From assembly GCA_004369045.1 (NCBI GenBank), contig ML213510.1, forward strand, positions 383,979 to 447,978: a stretch of 64,000 nucleotides of DNA, given 5' to 3'. Origin of the DNA: Heliocybe sulcata. Taxonomy: Eukaryota; Basidiomycota; Agaricomycetes; Gloeophyllales; Gloeophyllaceae. The translations under genes and the position numbers were made by a program. The notes under the pieces were generated by a model. The model saw nothing but the letters and a program-made list of their open reading frames with translations, had not been told where the DNA came from and searched no databases. Positions within the stretch are counted from its first letter, which is position 1, and the number at the start of each line of letters is the position of its first letter. Positions 47,222 to 59,199 of the stretch are shown here, one piece after another.

Positions 47222-49938
47222 TCAAAGTCCGTAGCCGCCGTGCTTGTCTCTCATATGCTTATAGACTCCGGTTGAGGTATCCTCGTCCGGGAACGTCTGC
47301 ATACAAACCCAACATATATGAGCCTTGCAGCTTATACAAGTCATATGATTGCATCCTCCGTTCTTCTCCATGTGTACCCCGCACTTCGGGCACGGGCGAA
47401 CGTCGTGCTCTTCACGCCATTTACGGAACGCGTCCTGACCTCCCGAGGAATTGTCGCGATGCTCAGCGCAGGACAGGCCTTCGTGAAACTCGACGTGGCA
47501 CGCGGCGCATATCCTATTGAGACAGACTGGGCATCGCAATACAGTCCCTTCTCCCGCTAGACGGTATATGACTGGGCAGTCAGGAGTAGGACAGTAACGG
47601 TACTCTTGCGTACGCGCGTTGATGTGCGAAGTTAATGCGGTCTCGAGCACTTTCGCCTCCTCGTCGGGGGACAGGAGCTCCCGGAGGACTGCCAATGGGA
47701 TCGGGCGGCGGCAAACGCGATTCGGATTCGCACTGACTTCCATAACGCAGGCCAGCTCCGCGGGCATGGTATCGGCGGAAGAGCGCATGAGATGCGCGAG
47801 ACATGACCTGCAGTAGGAATGGCCGCACGGCAGCGTCGTCGGATCGGTGGTATCGCAGAAGCAGACAGGGCAGTCGCTGTCTTTGGACGCGGCAGTGACA
47901 CCGTTGGTCGCTCGCATTGACGTGACGGCTCGGCGGACTCGGTCGACTTCCTCTTGACTGCCGTGCACGGTCAGAGTGTGCGCGACGACGTCGATAACGA
48001 GGCCTTCGACCCCAGTCGTTTCCCGTAGCATCTTCATACCGCCCGTCACTAGCAGCCTCATCATGTCCTTCTCCAAGTTGAGAGACTTCTCTCTCGAGAT
48101 TAGCTCCTTCGACTTTGTCGAGATCGCTTCTATCGCAGCCTGTCGCTTGCTCGCAGGGCCAGAGAGGTTGATAGTCCTACGCCGGATGTCGCACTTGACG
48201 AAGGCGCCTGACGTATCGATGATATCAGCTATGACCTTTTCGCCGTGTGGACTGGTGTAAAAGTCGTTCCAGAGCGGATGTCCTTCGAACATGAGGACTT
48301 CGCCCTGAAGCAGCGACTCCATCGCTGTCTTTATATTGCCGAGTGCTTTCGCGTCAGAGGAATAGATTCGAATGCATGCAGGGTCGGTGGCCTTTCCTTC
48401 GTGGTCCACTTCGTAGTATCGGATTTTGCATCGAGCATGGACATCGGCCATGGCATTGATGTCGTTCTTCAAGACCGCTAGTTGCTTCAGCGGAGTATTG
48501 TATTTGACAGAGTAGATTAGCTCCAGCCAGAGAGGGCTGCTCAGGAACTTCTGCGGCTCGTTCTGCAACTTTTCCACCGCAGCAGCTGCCGCCTCTGGCA
48601 TATGGAACTGGGCAAAGCCTCTGAGTTTGACGGAATTACGGTCTGCGGGTGCGAGGTCGAAAGACTCGAGAGGACCGAACTTTGATAATTTCTCCTTCAC
48701 ATGTTGCTGGCCCTCAGCCGCCTCATAGGTAGGTCTACCAAGGGTGACGGACGAAGCGCGGCACCACTGCTTGATATCATCCCGCCTAACTTTGGGGGGT
48801 AGACCCTTAATCTCAATCGAAAACGACGTCCTCTGTCGAGACTTTGGTTGCTGGAAGTGCACCAAAACCTTGCGACCGTCGAACAGGGTATTGTGTAGCC
48901 GCCTGGCCTGCGACATCGCCTCTGATATCGTGGAATAGTGGCCCCACGCAACCAAGTGCGGTGCGTACCAGCTGATCTTTATCTTGCGGCAGAGGAGAGA
49001 GGCAGAGCCTATCTCGACCGCGTTCAGATCCAGCCGAGCAGCCAACCGTTTTCCATGGTATTCCCTGCGATTGAGACCATCCACTGCTCGCGAGGCTGAG
49101 CGGCAATCCACAAAGTCGACGCGAGCAGTGGCGAAAGACGCTGCTGGACTGGCATCGACGTTCAGAGACTTGAGTTCTCCGAATTCTTCCACCAACTTGA
49201 TGACTACTGTGGTCGCACTATCGGCAGGGAGATTTGTGATGATTACGCGATGAGATTCGAAGACGGTCTGGATGCGCTCTACAGATGCCCCAGGGCCGAA
49301 CGTTACATTCGACCCAAGGATAATACGCTCATCGGTAGTCGGGGTTCCCTCCTTGTTGACCTAACATGCAAAGGTTCGCATTTGGCTATTGTGGATGGGG
49401 TTGTTATGAAACGTACAGGGTCTTGGGTGCTGCCATGGATCTTATCGATCTCCCCTTCAACACGTCCACCCTTGCTCACCGGGACAGTAGGAGGCTGTGG
49501 AACGTGGAAGTCTGCACGACCATCACCCTGGAGCGCACTCAGCGAGTACTGAGGTGGCGGCGATGGCGGCGTGATACGAGAAGTCTGCACATGCGGGAAA
49601 GGGCAGCTGTCGCCGCGAGCGCAGTTTCCGCGACTGAAGAACTTGCATGGACCAAAACCCTTTGGCACAGGACTTGGTGACACGATCCTCTTCGTCGTAG
49701 GCGCACGGTCGAAAGTCGAGGGCGGGATGTGTGCATTGCGGCATTGGTTCCCGTACCGACAGGACCCAAGGCTATAATACACACACGCTGCCCGAGCAGG
49801 CTCAGTTCGGGATGCGTTGACGTCTGTAGTCGCATTGCGTGGATGATAATAACGACAACGATCGCCCTGTGTGCAACTGTTCTGCAGAAAGAATCGGCAA
49901 ACTGGGGAGGGTACGCCCGGGGAGAATGTGGTCTTCAT
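47222..49938 (-). CDS. CCCH + RRM + RBR (RING-IBR-RING) E3 ubiquitin ligase
   Basis: Two exons (49417-49938, 47222-49360) give 886 aa. The N-terminus has three CCCH zinc fingers: CRFFLQNSCTQGDRCRYYH, CVYYSLGSCRYGNQCRNAH and CKFFSRGNCARGDSCPFPH. RNA-recognition-like folds follow (HRVIITNLPADSATTVVIKLVEEFGEL and later repeats). The C-terminus is an RBR: RING1 CPVCFCDTTDPTTLPCGHSYCRSC, an IBR with CPTPDCPVIYRL...CPVCLNRICAACHVEFHEGLSC, and RING2 CPKCGVHMEKNGGCNHMTCISC, which holds the expected catalytic Cys. RBR ligases pass ubiquitin through that Cys. The RNA-binding front end suggests a link to RNA or RNA-protein complexes, which is inference. Confidence 0.9.
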
Positions 49939-50599
49939 GGCAGTCTCTGGGCAAGGGATGGGCAACACGTGTACCTACACGTTCAATCCAAAGTTATCGA
50001 TTAGTGACCCAGTAACTTCGTTCATTCGCAGTGATCCGCGGTCATGCAGGGGGAATATCGCCGTCTCTTCTGGTCCCCAGCCAGTACCTAATTCTGGCGG
50101 CGTGCGCGGACTCGGAAACGGTCGACTGTGATAGCAGCTGTACAAGTCTCTATAACTGGACCATCAGTTGATAACAATTCCTAGTCCAATGCTTAGATGC
50201 TATACCGTTGGATCAACTCACGAGATTCAGGTCAATGGCAAGAACAAGTCGTCCGTATATTGCGAACGGACCTTAGAGTTGGACATAACACTGTGAAGTC
50301 ATCCCCGCCATCGAGGTGGGATTGAATTTTGAACGAACAGGTGTCTCAGGATTGTTCAGCAAAATGTCGCTGGCGTAGAAAGCAGAGGCAGATATCAGTA
50401 GCTGGTCCTGGAAACATGACAGGGACAGGTTAAGCAACAAATTTGCCTAATCTGGATGCTTTCTTCTCTACTTCATTTGCTCACCCGCGACTCGAAAGGC
50501 GACCCTGTTGGAGAGCAACTGAGCACTTAGCAGTACAGTCCTCGCGAAAAGACCAAGTGGACATTCACGTTCTGAGTACTGGGTCGATCAAAGACAACT
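49939..50599. other. Divergent intergenic region RBR / TMA16
   Basis: About 660 bases between divergent start codons. Frames at 49871-50131 and 50443-50688 show nothing recognisable; the latter overlaps TMA16 in another frame. It should hold both promoters. Confidence 0.4.
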
Positions 50600-51370
50600 A
50601 TGGGGAACTCGAAACCTACCAAGAGCGGATCGGAAAAGAAGGAGAAAGTCTTCCATCCTCAGTCCAGGAAGGCTGGCCAGATAACTAGGACTCAGCTACG
50701 GAAGAACAAGCTCTCGGAGGCTTCAAATAAGAAATCTAGGAAATCTCATGCGGAAAGTGAGCGCCATCCGTGCTGTTCCCCAGTCTCTACTGACACGCCT
50801 CATTAGCGGATTTCTATGGGTTCTGGTATCATGCTATGCCCCCAGAGGGGGAGACCTTGACTCTGCCAGTCATTCATGCCTTGCTAAAAGACGTCTGGTT
50901 GACGCGCCATGATACGGAACTGGCGTCAGAGCGAGCTGCTCGCCGCAAAGGAAGACCGAAGAGTACTAGAGAGCAGCACTTAGAGGATATAAAACTACGA
51001 GAGTCGGAGGAGTACCGGACTGGACTGGGTATGTCCTTGCTTCTCGCTCGAGTGTTCCCATCAGCTCGCTCAAGATGCGTTAGAAATCCCGGACCTCACA
51101 CATCTAGCAAACATGGAGCTCTTCCGAAGATGGGACCAGAAAGAGCTTGCTTTTGTTCAACTCCTCCGTTACATCCGAGTGTCCAGTAGCAAACCCGACC
51201 TCGCACTTGTATCGAGGCCAGGCAAACATCCTTCGCTTTTGCCAAAGAAGCAAGTCGCTCCGGAAACGTCAGGGGAACCGATGGAAGTCACCATGACCGA
51301 CGATTCCATATTGGCAGAACCCCCCTCACGGTTCGCGAGTACAATGATGACGATGGATGAGGTACAGTGA
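50600..51370 (+). CDS. TMA16: Translation machinery-associated protein 16 (ribosome biogenesis)
   Basis: Three exons (50600-50756, 50807-51028, 51084-51370) give 221 aa. The basic start MGNSKPTKSGSEKKEKVFHPQSRKAGQITRTQLRKNKL is typical of Tma16 (KVFHPxSRKAxQ). It is followed by FYGFWYHAMPPEGETLTLPVIHALLKDVWLTRHDTEL and LFRRWDQKELAFVQLLRYIRV. Tma16 is a 60S pre-ribosome factor in yeast. The tail (about 60 residues) is acidic and not conserved. It is convergent with the kinase gene. Confidence 0.88.
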
Positions 51371-51468
51371 AAGGACCGTGTACGATTGATACACATAGTA
51401 GATACTAATAATATATGGAACAGTACAAAACGAATAAAGACGCGACACTGGTGTTGTATGCGCCGTGA

Positions 51469-54029
51469 TTAGAGATGATAAACAGCCTCGGCATAGCTGA
51501 CGCCTGCGTTGAACGCTGAACTGGGTAGGGACAATGATAAGGAAGGCCGGGGCGCATCGAGATCCCACTCCCTTCTGAGACGGTTGTACATCAGCCGAAA
51601 ACTTGACAGCGCACCCTTCTCCTGGATAAGATTCAAAAGAATCGTGAATCCCGCTATGGTCTGGGCATGCGTCGGTCGCTGCACTTCGACACGGAACTGT
51701 ACGGCCTTGGTGGTGTCCATCACTCCAGCCGGATCCCTGACCTCTTCCAGCCTACACTTCAGCACATCCAAACCGTCCGTCGACCTGCAATGCGTGACCT
51801 GCACGCCCATCCCCATGAGCAACCGCCGGCACTCCTCCCGCGTGTTGTAGACGTCCGCCATGGACAGCAGCTGATACCTTGCAGGCTTGAACTTGAACAG
51901 CTGACCGAACCATCTTCGCTTGGGCGAGGACGAAGAAGGACTGGGCGGGAACCAAGAGTCGTCAGAGAAAGCCGGAGAGACGGGGCTGATACCCCGACTT
52001 CTCTTCTTCCTCAGCTTCGAAGGCCGTTCCGGCTCGATGATCTGTATGTGCCTGTCAGACAAGGGCGATCGCTCGCTGCTGCCGGTGGAGACGGGCGTGA
52101 GGAGAGATCGCAGCACAGGCGCTTTTGTCTGAGGGAAGTCTAAGTCTTCCGGAGTGATCAGCACAAAATTCTCTTCGTCTTCGTCCCTTCGAGCGGCAGC
52201 CAGATCAAGGGGAGGCGGACGTCGCCGGGTATTCCGCGGACCGCAATGTTCTTGCACATTTTCAAAACTGCACCAAGCTTCGTTGAGATCGCCACCTAGT
52301 GTCGCAGCCCCCCGGTTAGGCCCTTGTCCAGCAGGGAGATCTTCGTCTGCAAAGCGACTGCCCGCTGGAGTGGGAGGTGGCGCATTCGGAGGGTGGGCAG
52401 GCACGCATCTGATAGTGGGCTCCAAGCCAGAAGTGTCGGACCCAGTGGACGAAGACTGCACAGTCGACCTTTCATGAGAAGCAAGCTCCATTGCGGTTAG
52501 ATGATCGACAATCTGGCGGAAGAAGTCTTGCGTCTGATCATCTTGGGCAGCAGGTGGGCCCGCCGCAGAGTTTGATTGCACGTGCGGAGGGGTGGGAGGC
52601 AACTGTTTTTGTGGAGGCTCCGGAGGTGTATTATCAGGCAGGCTAGGATCAGACGCAGAAGGACTCGCAGAATGTAAGACGATTTCCGGTCCACGAACAG
52701 AGGTTGAGTGGTTTGCATTGGAGGCTACCGGGCAGGGTTTGGTCTGACCTAAATGCTTGGGTCTGGACGTTGTCCTCGGCATAGTAGTTTGCTTCTGGCT
52801 CGAGGATGATGCCTTTTCCCGTGGGCGTGCTTTCGGAGCAGCGACTTCCTCCTCGTCGGGGTCATAGTCTTCCAGATGTTTCGTCCGGTACTGCACCAAC
52901 AGATGGTAGACGCCCTTCTCCCATGTCGGGTCGTCAGAGGTAAGGTGCCCGATGATGTCCTCCTCTGGAACATCGTGCCAAAGTGTACGTAGGTTCGCCA
53001 GGATGTCCGGATCGACGTCTTCTGCAGCGCTTATGGGCTGAGACATGTTTTCCAGACTTCGGATTTGATGGCTTGCGGTCTTGGGCTTCTCCATGTTATA
53101 GAACGGGTGTTGCAGGATCTCAGCCATTGTGATTCGCTTCGCGGTGTCTTTCTCCAGCATCCGAGAGATGAGATCCTTGGCCAAGGGATCGAAAGAGTTA
53201 GGCATTGTGAATTTGCCGATCTTGACCTTCGCAAGGAGAGTACCGAGATCCTCGTCGTCGAAGGGTAGACGACCAGCTAGCAAGGCATATAGCACGACGC
53301 CACAGGACCAGATGTCAGAGGAGAACCCGTTATAAGACTTGCCCATGATCACTTCGGGCGCGGCATAGTGAGGGCTACCGCAGGCTGTCTGGAGCAAGCT
53401 TGAAGCACCGTTCTTCTGCCACGCGGCCATACCAAAGTCTGCTACTTTGATTTTCTTGTTCTTATCGAGCAAGAGGTTCTCGGGCTTAAGATCTCGGTGA
53501 GCTATGTTGAAGCGATGGCAGTAGTCGACAGCAGAGATCACTTGCTGGAAGTAGTCCAGAGCCTCGGAGGTAGATAGCTTGCCCTTGTCGCAGAGATACT
53601 CGAAGAGTTCGCCACCTTCCACGTATTCGAGGATCAGGTAGAGCTCGTTGGATGTTTCCCAGACGTCGTACAGCCGCAAGATACTCGGATGGTCGATAAG
53701 TTTCATGATGACAATCTCTCGCTCGATTGCCATCAGTATTCTGTCGGCTTCGTTTTCAAGGTCGTCCAGAGACATTCTTGATTCCAGAATGGCGTTCTTC
53801 GAGACGATCTTGACAGCCGCGTATTGGCCAGTCCGCGCATGTCGCGCAATACGTACTCGGCCTTGTCGCTCAAGGTAAGACACAGGTACTGTTCGACGTG
53901 GACGTATCACGAACCTGAGCTGCCTTTACCGATGACTCGTCCGATCTTCCAGGACCCGATCATTTTTGGATCGTCCTCCTTTCTGCTTTTCCGGGGTATG
54001 CAAGGGGAGTCATATTCGGTGATATCCAT
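51469..54029 (-). CDS. NIM1-family protein kinase (Gin4/Hsl1/Cdr2 type)
   Basis: Two exons (53915-54029, 51469-53861) give 835 aa. The start MDITEYDSPCIPRKSRKEDDPKMIGSWKIGRVIGKG runs across the intron into the glycine loop (GKGSSGRVRIARH). Then come YAAVKIVSK with the catalytic Lys, HRDLKPENLLLD, DFGMA, an activation loop TACGSPHYAAPEVIMG and a UBA-like segment (DPDILANLRTLWHDVPEEDI). A long disordered middle ends in a KA1-like domain (VQVTHCRSTDGLDVLKCRLEEV ... FTILLNLIQEKGALSSFRLMYNRLRREWDLD). This group acts at the bud neck or cortex to control septins and Wee1 at mitotic entry. It is divergent from LIG4. Confidence 0.9.
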
Positions 54030-54293
54030 CTCAGCCGGTGGTAGCCAGGACCAGAATGTAGCGCTGCCAAGTCAGGAGACACCAGCGTTGCAGCGAAGCT
54101 TGAGACCTCAACGCGTTTGTTACTGTGACTGTCGTGACTCAACCATCAGGTGATTTACCCATGCTCGCGTTCTTCTCACGACCTTCTCCTTTCATTGCCG
54201 CCATCACAGGAAAGGGTGGATCACGTACCCTCCGAATAACTATAATTGGGATACCTTTTCTCAACATTGAACGCTGCGCTACCCTTGAAGGCA

Positions 54294-57200
54294 ATGTCGC
54301 AACCTACTCCAGCACCCTCGTCGCCGTCGAGATCTGTAGGCCCCTCCGCAGCTGAGATCAAAGAAGAGGCCGTCTATCCGGCGCCGCCCCAGAATGTCGG
54401 CAGCGCACCCTTCACTGTGCTTGCTGGACTCTTCGACAGACTCCAGAATGAAAGGAAACCTGAGAGAAGACGTAAGCTGTTGGATAAATGGTTCAACGTA
54501 CGGATCGCATGATTGGAATAATGACGTCTCCACTAACGCGGTCTTTATCAGAACTGGCGGAAACAATTCGGGTACGACTTGTATCCCGTTCTCAGGTTGA
54601 TATTGCCACAGGCAAGGATCGTGTTGTGGACAGGATGATATACGACTGACCAGTTCCTGAGTAGAAAGACCGCGAACGTGCTGTCTATGGTCTGAAGGAG
54701 AAAAATCTGGCCAAGACGTATATCAAACTCATACCGCTTGGTATGAAGGATCCAGACGCGCTCCGGTTACTTTACTGGAAGAGGCCGTCCGAAAAGGATG
54801 TGCGTATCACCCAGCCTATGATAGAGCCGTATTGATAGATCCCAATGCAGAAAGCGTCTGGAGACTTCCCAAATGTCCTATACGAAGTCGTCGCCAAGCG
54901 ATCCTCGGTCATCGAAAGGACACTGACCGTAAACGAGCTGAATGAGATACTGGACGAACTATCCCAGCATGGCGGTAAACAGTACGAGCATTCTACGGTC
55001 CTCCCAGACGCCAGGGCTCATTTGTGTATCCAGAGACGTCCAGTCCAAACTTCTTCAAAGGGTATACAACCGATCAACTGCTGAAGATCAAAGGTGGATC
55101 GCTCGTATTATCCTTAAAGGTAACGTTCATTGTCGAAACGAAGCGCTCGTACTAATGCACGTTATCGTGAAGATATGCAGATCAATATTAAGGAGGCTAC
55201 TGTATTCTCCGTCTTCCATCCCGATGCTCAGGACTTGTACAACACTTGCTCTGACCTCAAGAAGGTTGCCTGGGAGCTTTGGGATCCTAAACGGAGACTA
55301 AAGGAAGAGGTAAGGCCACTTTTGCTCTCACGTCGTGTCCGTGCTTGACAACATTTGGGTTATTCCAGGATAAAACAATCCAACTCTTCCGCGCCTTCGC
55401 ACCCATGCTCTGTAAGCGTCCGACCCACAAATTGGAGGAGTCCATCAAGGATATGCAAGGCCGCCCATTCTACATCGAGGAGAAGCTCGATGGAGAGCGC
55501 ATGCAGCTACATAAGCGAGGCAACGAGTTCTGGTATTGTTCTAGGTGTGCTCGGATGTGCAAAGGCGAGGACCGCTACTGATGGGTTTATAGGAAGGGCA
55601 AGGATTATACATATCTCTATGGTAAGCATGTGGGGGCGGGCAGTTTGACTCCGTACATCGCTTCGGCGTTCGACGAGCGGGTAGAAGAGTAAGTACCCAC
55701 TTGTTTCATTTGAATAAGGACTTTATTGTGGCGACAGGATTATCCTGGACGGGGAGATGCTCGTATGGGATCCTGCATCGCAAAGGAATCTCCCTTTCGG
55801 TACACTGAAGACCGCTGCTCTTGGTATGTGCATTGTCACTCTCTGTACTTTGTCCCCCTCATGGGTAAGACAGATCGGACCAAGAAGGAGCTGAACCCCC
55901 GGCCCTGCTGTAAGCGTTGGTTTCAACAGTCCTGCCTGCATCGGACCTGACACCGTCACTCCCAGTCAAGGTCTTCGATCTCTTATATCTCAACGGCATG
56001 TCCCTCATTGGCAAGTCCTGCAAGTTCCGGAAACGGAACCTCCGCTCTTGTCTCAAGGAAGTCAAGGGCAGGATAGAGTTCGTCACGGAATGGGAGGGCA
56101 AGACCGCGAAAGATGTCAGGGCGAGGATGGACGAAGTCATGGAAAATAGGGGGGAGGGACTGATTCTCAAGCACCCGGACTCAGAGTATGTTCTAAATGG
56201 ACGGAATAAGGATTGGATCAAGGTGCGTGAGCCCTGGTGAAGTTGAGCCCCTATATTGAGAGACAATGTGCAGGTCAAACCGGAATACATGGTAAGTGCG
56301 GGTTACCCTAGCGGCGGCTTGCGTCTGACAACGGTGCCCAGGACAACATGGGGGAAACTGTAGATGTTCTAGTAGTTGGTACGTTGGCCTCAGTTTCATC
56401 ACAGGACACTTTTGCTGACATGTCCCGTTAAGGCGGAAACTACGGATCTGGATGGCGTGGTGGTGGTGTCTCGGGACTCGTATGCGCAGTCCTGGACGAT
56501 AGACATACCAAAGACGACGATAAATCAGCCAAGTTGACACTCCTCTTAATAGAATGTGATAATATCCTGACATGCGGATACTCACAGATACAGCACGTTT
56601 GTTCGGATTGGTTCCGGTCTGTCTTACGCGGACTACGTCTGGGTGCGATCAAAGCATTGGAAGGCGTGGGAACCGAACACTACTCCCGACTTCCTCTCGA
56701 CTGCGCGGAAGGGGCGTGATGACAAGTGCGATGTATACTTGGAGCCAGAAGAGTGGGTCCGCAATGTCCCTAGGCTGCCATATCCTGACTGGTCATTGGT
56801 ATCTTACAGCTCCTTCATTCTCAAGGTGAAAGCTGCCGAAATCACACCTTCTGGTAACCCGCTTCTTATCTCCTGCGGGGGTTCTTTCTTAAACATGCAT
56901 TAGATGGGTATCACCTGGGCTATACCATGCGTTTTCCCCGTGCTCTTGCAATTCGGGATGATCTTAACATCTCGGACTGCATGACCGCGACGAGTTGGGT
57001 GAGATCAGTTGAAAGCTGTGATCGTGACTGACTGATTCGTCAGGCGTCCTGGAGGCTCTGAGGTCTGAAAAGAAAAGGAAGATGGAAGAAGATGACAAGT
57101 GAGACCCATATCCGCCTCTACTAGACTTTGCGCTGAAGCGAACCAGGAAAACTAAGAAGAAGCGGAAGACGACGGCTAAGAAGGTGGAACGTGTCCTGCA

Positions 57201-58903
57201 ACATTATCAAGAATGAGCTGACACAGGCCATAGCCAACATTAATGCCCGAGTATCAAGGCCACGACCTCAAGGAAGTGGTCGTAGTATCTGATCTTTTTG
57301 AAGGCATGACCTTCAGTAGGTGGCTTTCTGTGTATGCCCCAGTCGCCATTGTTATTTACTTTTGATAGTGGTCGCGTCCGATCCTAAGTCAAGGACCGGT
57401 GAACAGGAGAAAAGAGAACTTCTGAAGAAGTTCGTGTCCCTGTACGAAATATGTACAAACTGTTGACTGTTTGCAGGATCAAGGCCCATGGTGGTACGTG
57501 CGTGCAGACAGTCTCGAGACGACCTCAGGCATTCATCGTCTACGGAGGGACAACTACTCGTAGGTGGTCTCGTCTTTGCTTTCATATCGCCTCAATTTGA
57601 TCCTTTATCCCTAGCATATGACCTCAATCTGATAATGAAGAAAGGGTCAAACGATATCATCAAGCCAGCCTGGATCACAGAGTCCATTTCGAGAGGGGAA
57701 CTGGCCCCGTTTCACAAACGGTACTATCCCTGCTTTCTTGATGTGGCGCCTATTTTGATCATCGCACTGCAGGTATTTCTTCTATGCTACGCCCAGTCGG
57801 GCAGACAGTGCCGAATACAACGAAGGTGATGAAGGAGAGGATCTAGAGCCCGCCACTCAGGATGCAGCGCCTGGAGCATCCTCGTCAAATGACAATCCCG
57901 TCAAGGATGACGAGACAGCATCGGACAATGACAACAGTGAATGGTTCAGGATCGAAAGACCTGCAAATCAGGGGAAACCTTCTGCGGACGAGGAGTCGGT
58001 GACGGAAACCGAAACCGACGAAGACTCTGACAATGCAGATGTCAACGCTGAAGAAGATGACGATGACTGGTTTAAGATCAAACCCGATGTCAGTGCAGCC
58101 GGTTCAGACGTGGCAGATGAGATGGTATGCGCGTTCGCGGATTTGATAAACGGGAATGCACTGAGCTACAGCAGTCTCAGATCGACCTTGCCGACGCTCC
58201 GAAGGTAGGTACTGTGCCAACGACTGTAGGGCTGATAATGATATCTCGTTAGGGCGTTCAAGCCACTCTAGAGAGCTCCCAGACTCTGAAATCCGATCAG
58301 GATGGTAGCGTGAATATGGGTGAGGACGACTCCGCCATGGAGTATGATCAAGACAAGATATTCAGGCATCTGTACGTGGTGACGCCTTTTTTGCTTGAGT
58401 AAACCGAAATGACACTGAATTGCATTGCTGGGTAGATGCTTCTATCTGGATACCCCGGAGAATGCTCGTAGACATGGCTTGGCAGTGAAGTCGACCAAAC
58501 ACGAGCAGCAAATAAACACCAGGTGAGGATATCAGTGCCAACCATGCGGAAACATGTTAAAGCAGGGCATTAGGTTGGAGGAAGTCAGAAAGCTGATCAC
58601 TGAGAATGGCGGTAGAATAGTCGGCTTGGATGATCCCAAATTGACGCACGTCGTCACCGACAAGCGGGATGACACTCGCCGAGTGGAATTGATGAAACGT
58701 ACCGCCAAGTAAATCTTCCTCGCTTGCTGCGTGCTGGTGAGTATGCTAATCGGGCCTTTTGCAGGCCGAAGCGGCGCCATCTGGTTGTCTCGGAATTCAT
58801 TCAGGCGTGTCTTGATGAGGAGACGTTGCTCGACGAGGACGGTAAGCTCGTGATGCTCTTACAACAGCAGAATATTGAATGTTTTCCAGAATTTATGCCG
58901 TAG
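54294..58903 (+). CDS. LIG4: DNA ligase IV
   Basis: A many-exon gene (about 20 short exons) from MSQPTPAPSSPSRSVGPSAA at 54294 to DEFMP at 58903. The N-terminal helical domain is seen ([61 protein letters not shown]). The nucleotidyltransferase core has YIEEKLDGERMQLHK with the AMP-accepting Lys at 55483-55485, then KDYTYLYGKHVG, IILDGEMLVWD, EGLILKHPDSEY and KPEYM. An OB fold (VDVLVVGGNYGSGWRGG) follows. Two BRCT domains (near 57300-57730 and 58360-58870) are joined by a very acidic linker, the XRCC4/Lif1-binding region. It seals double-strand breaks in end joining. One intron (54612-54664) is GC-AG. Confidence 0.92.
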
Positions 58904-59199
58904 TGTATTAAGTACTGCGAACCAACAGGTAATCTGCTATCAGTCGTATTATAATGTGGCCTATCTCTCGGAAGTATTGAATATACTAGTACAGATGTTC
59001 AGTCTGGAGGAGGTATAATCAATATGGCACGACACGACGAGCAGAACAGAAGAGGCAAAGCATATACGAACGGAAAACAAGAAATGCTCAAAGATCTATA
59101 TCAGGTACACGCAAAACTTCCCGTTCGTCGAATAGTTACAATAGTCGTACAACCGCAATCAAAAGAGCCGAGAAAACAAATCATTACAGATAGCATGCA
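58904..59199. other. Convergent gap LIG4 / forkhead gene
   Basis: Two 3' ends meet in about 300 bases. I see no gene. Confidence 0.4.
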
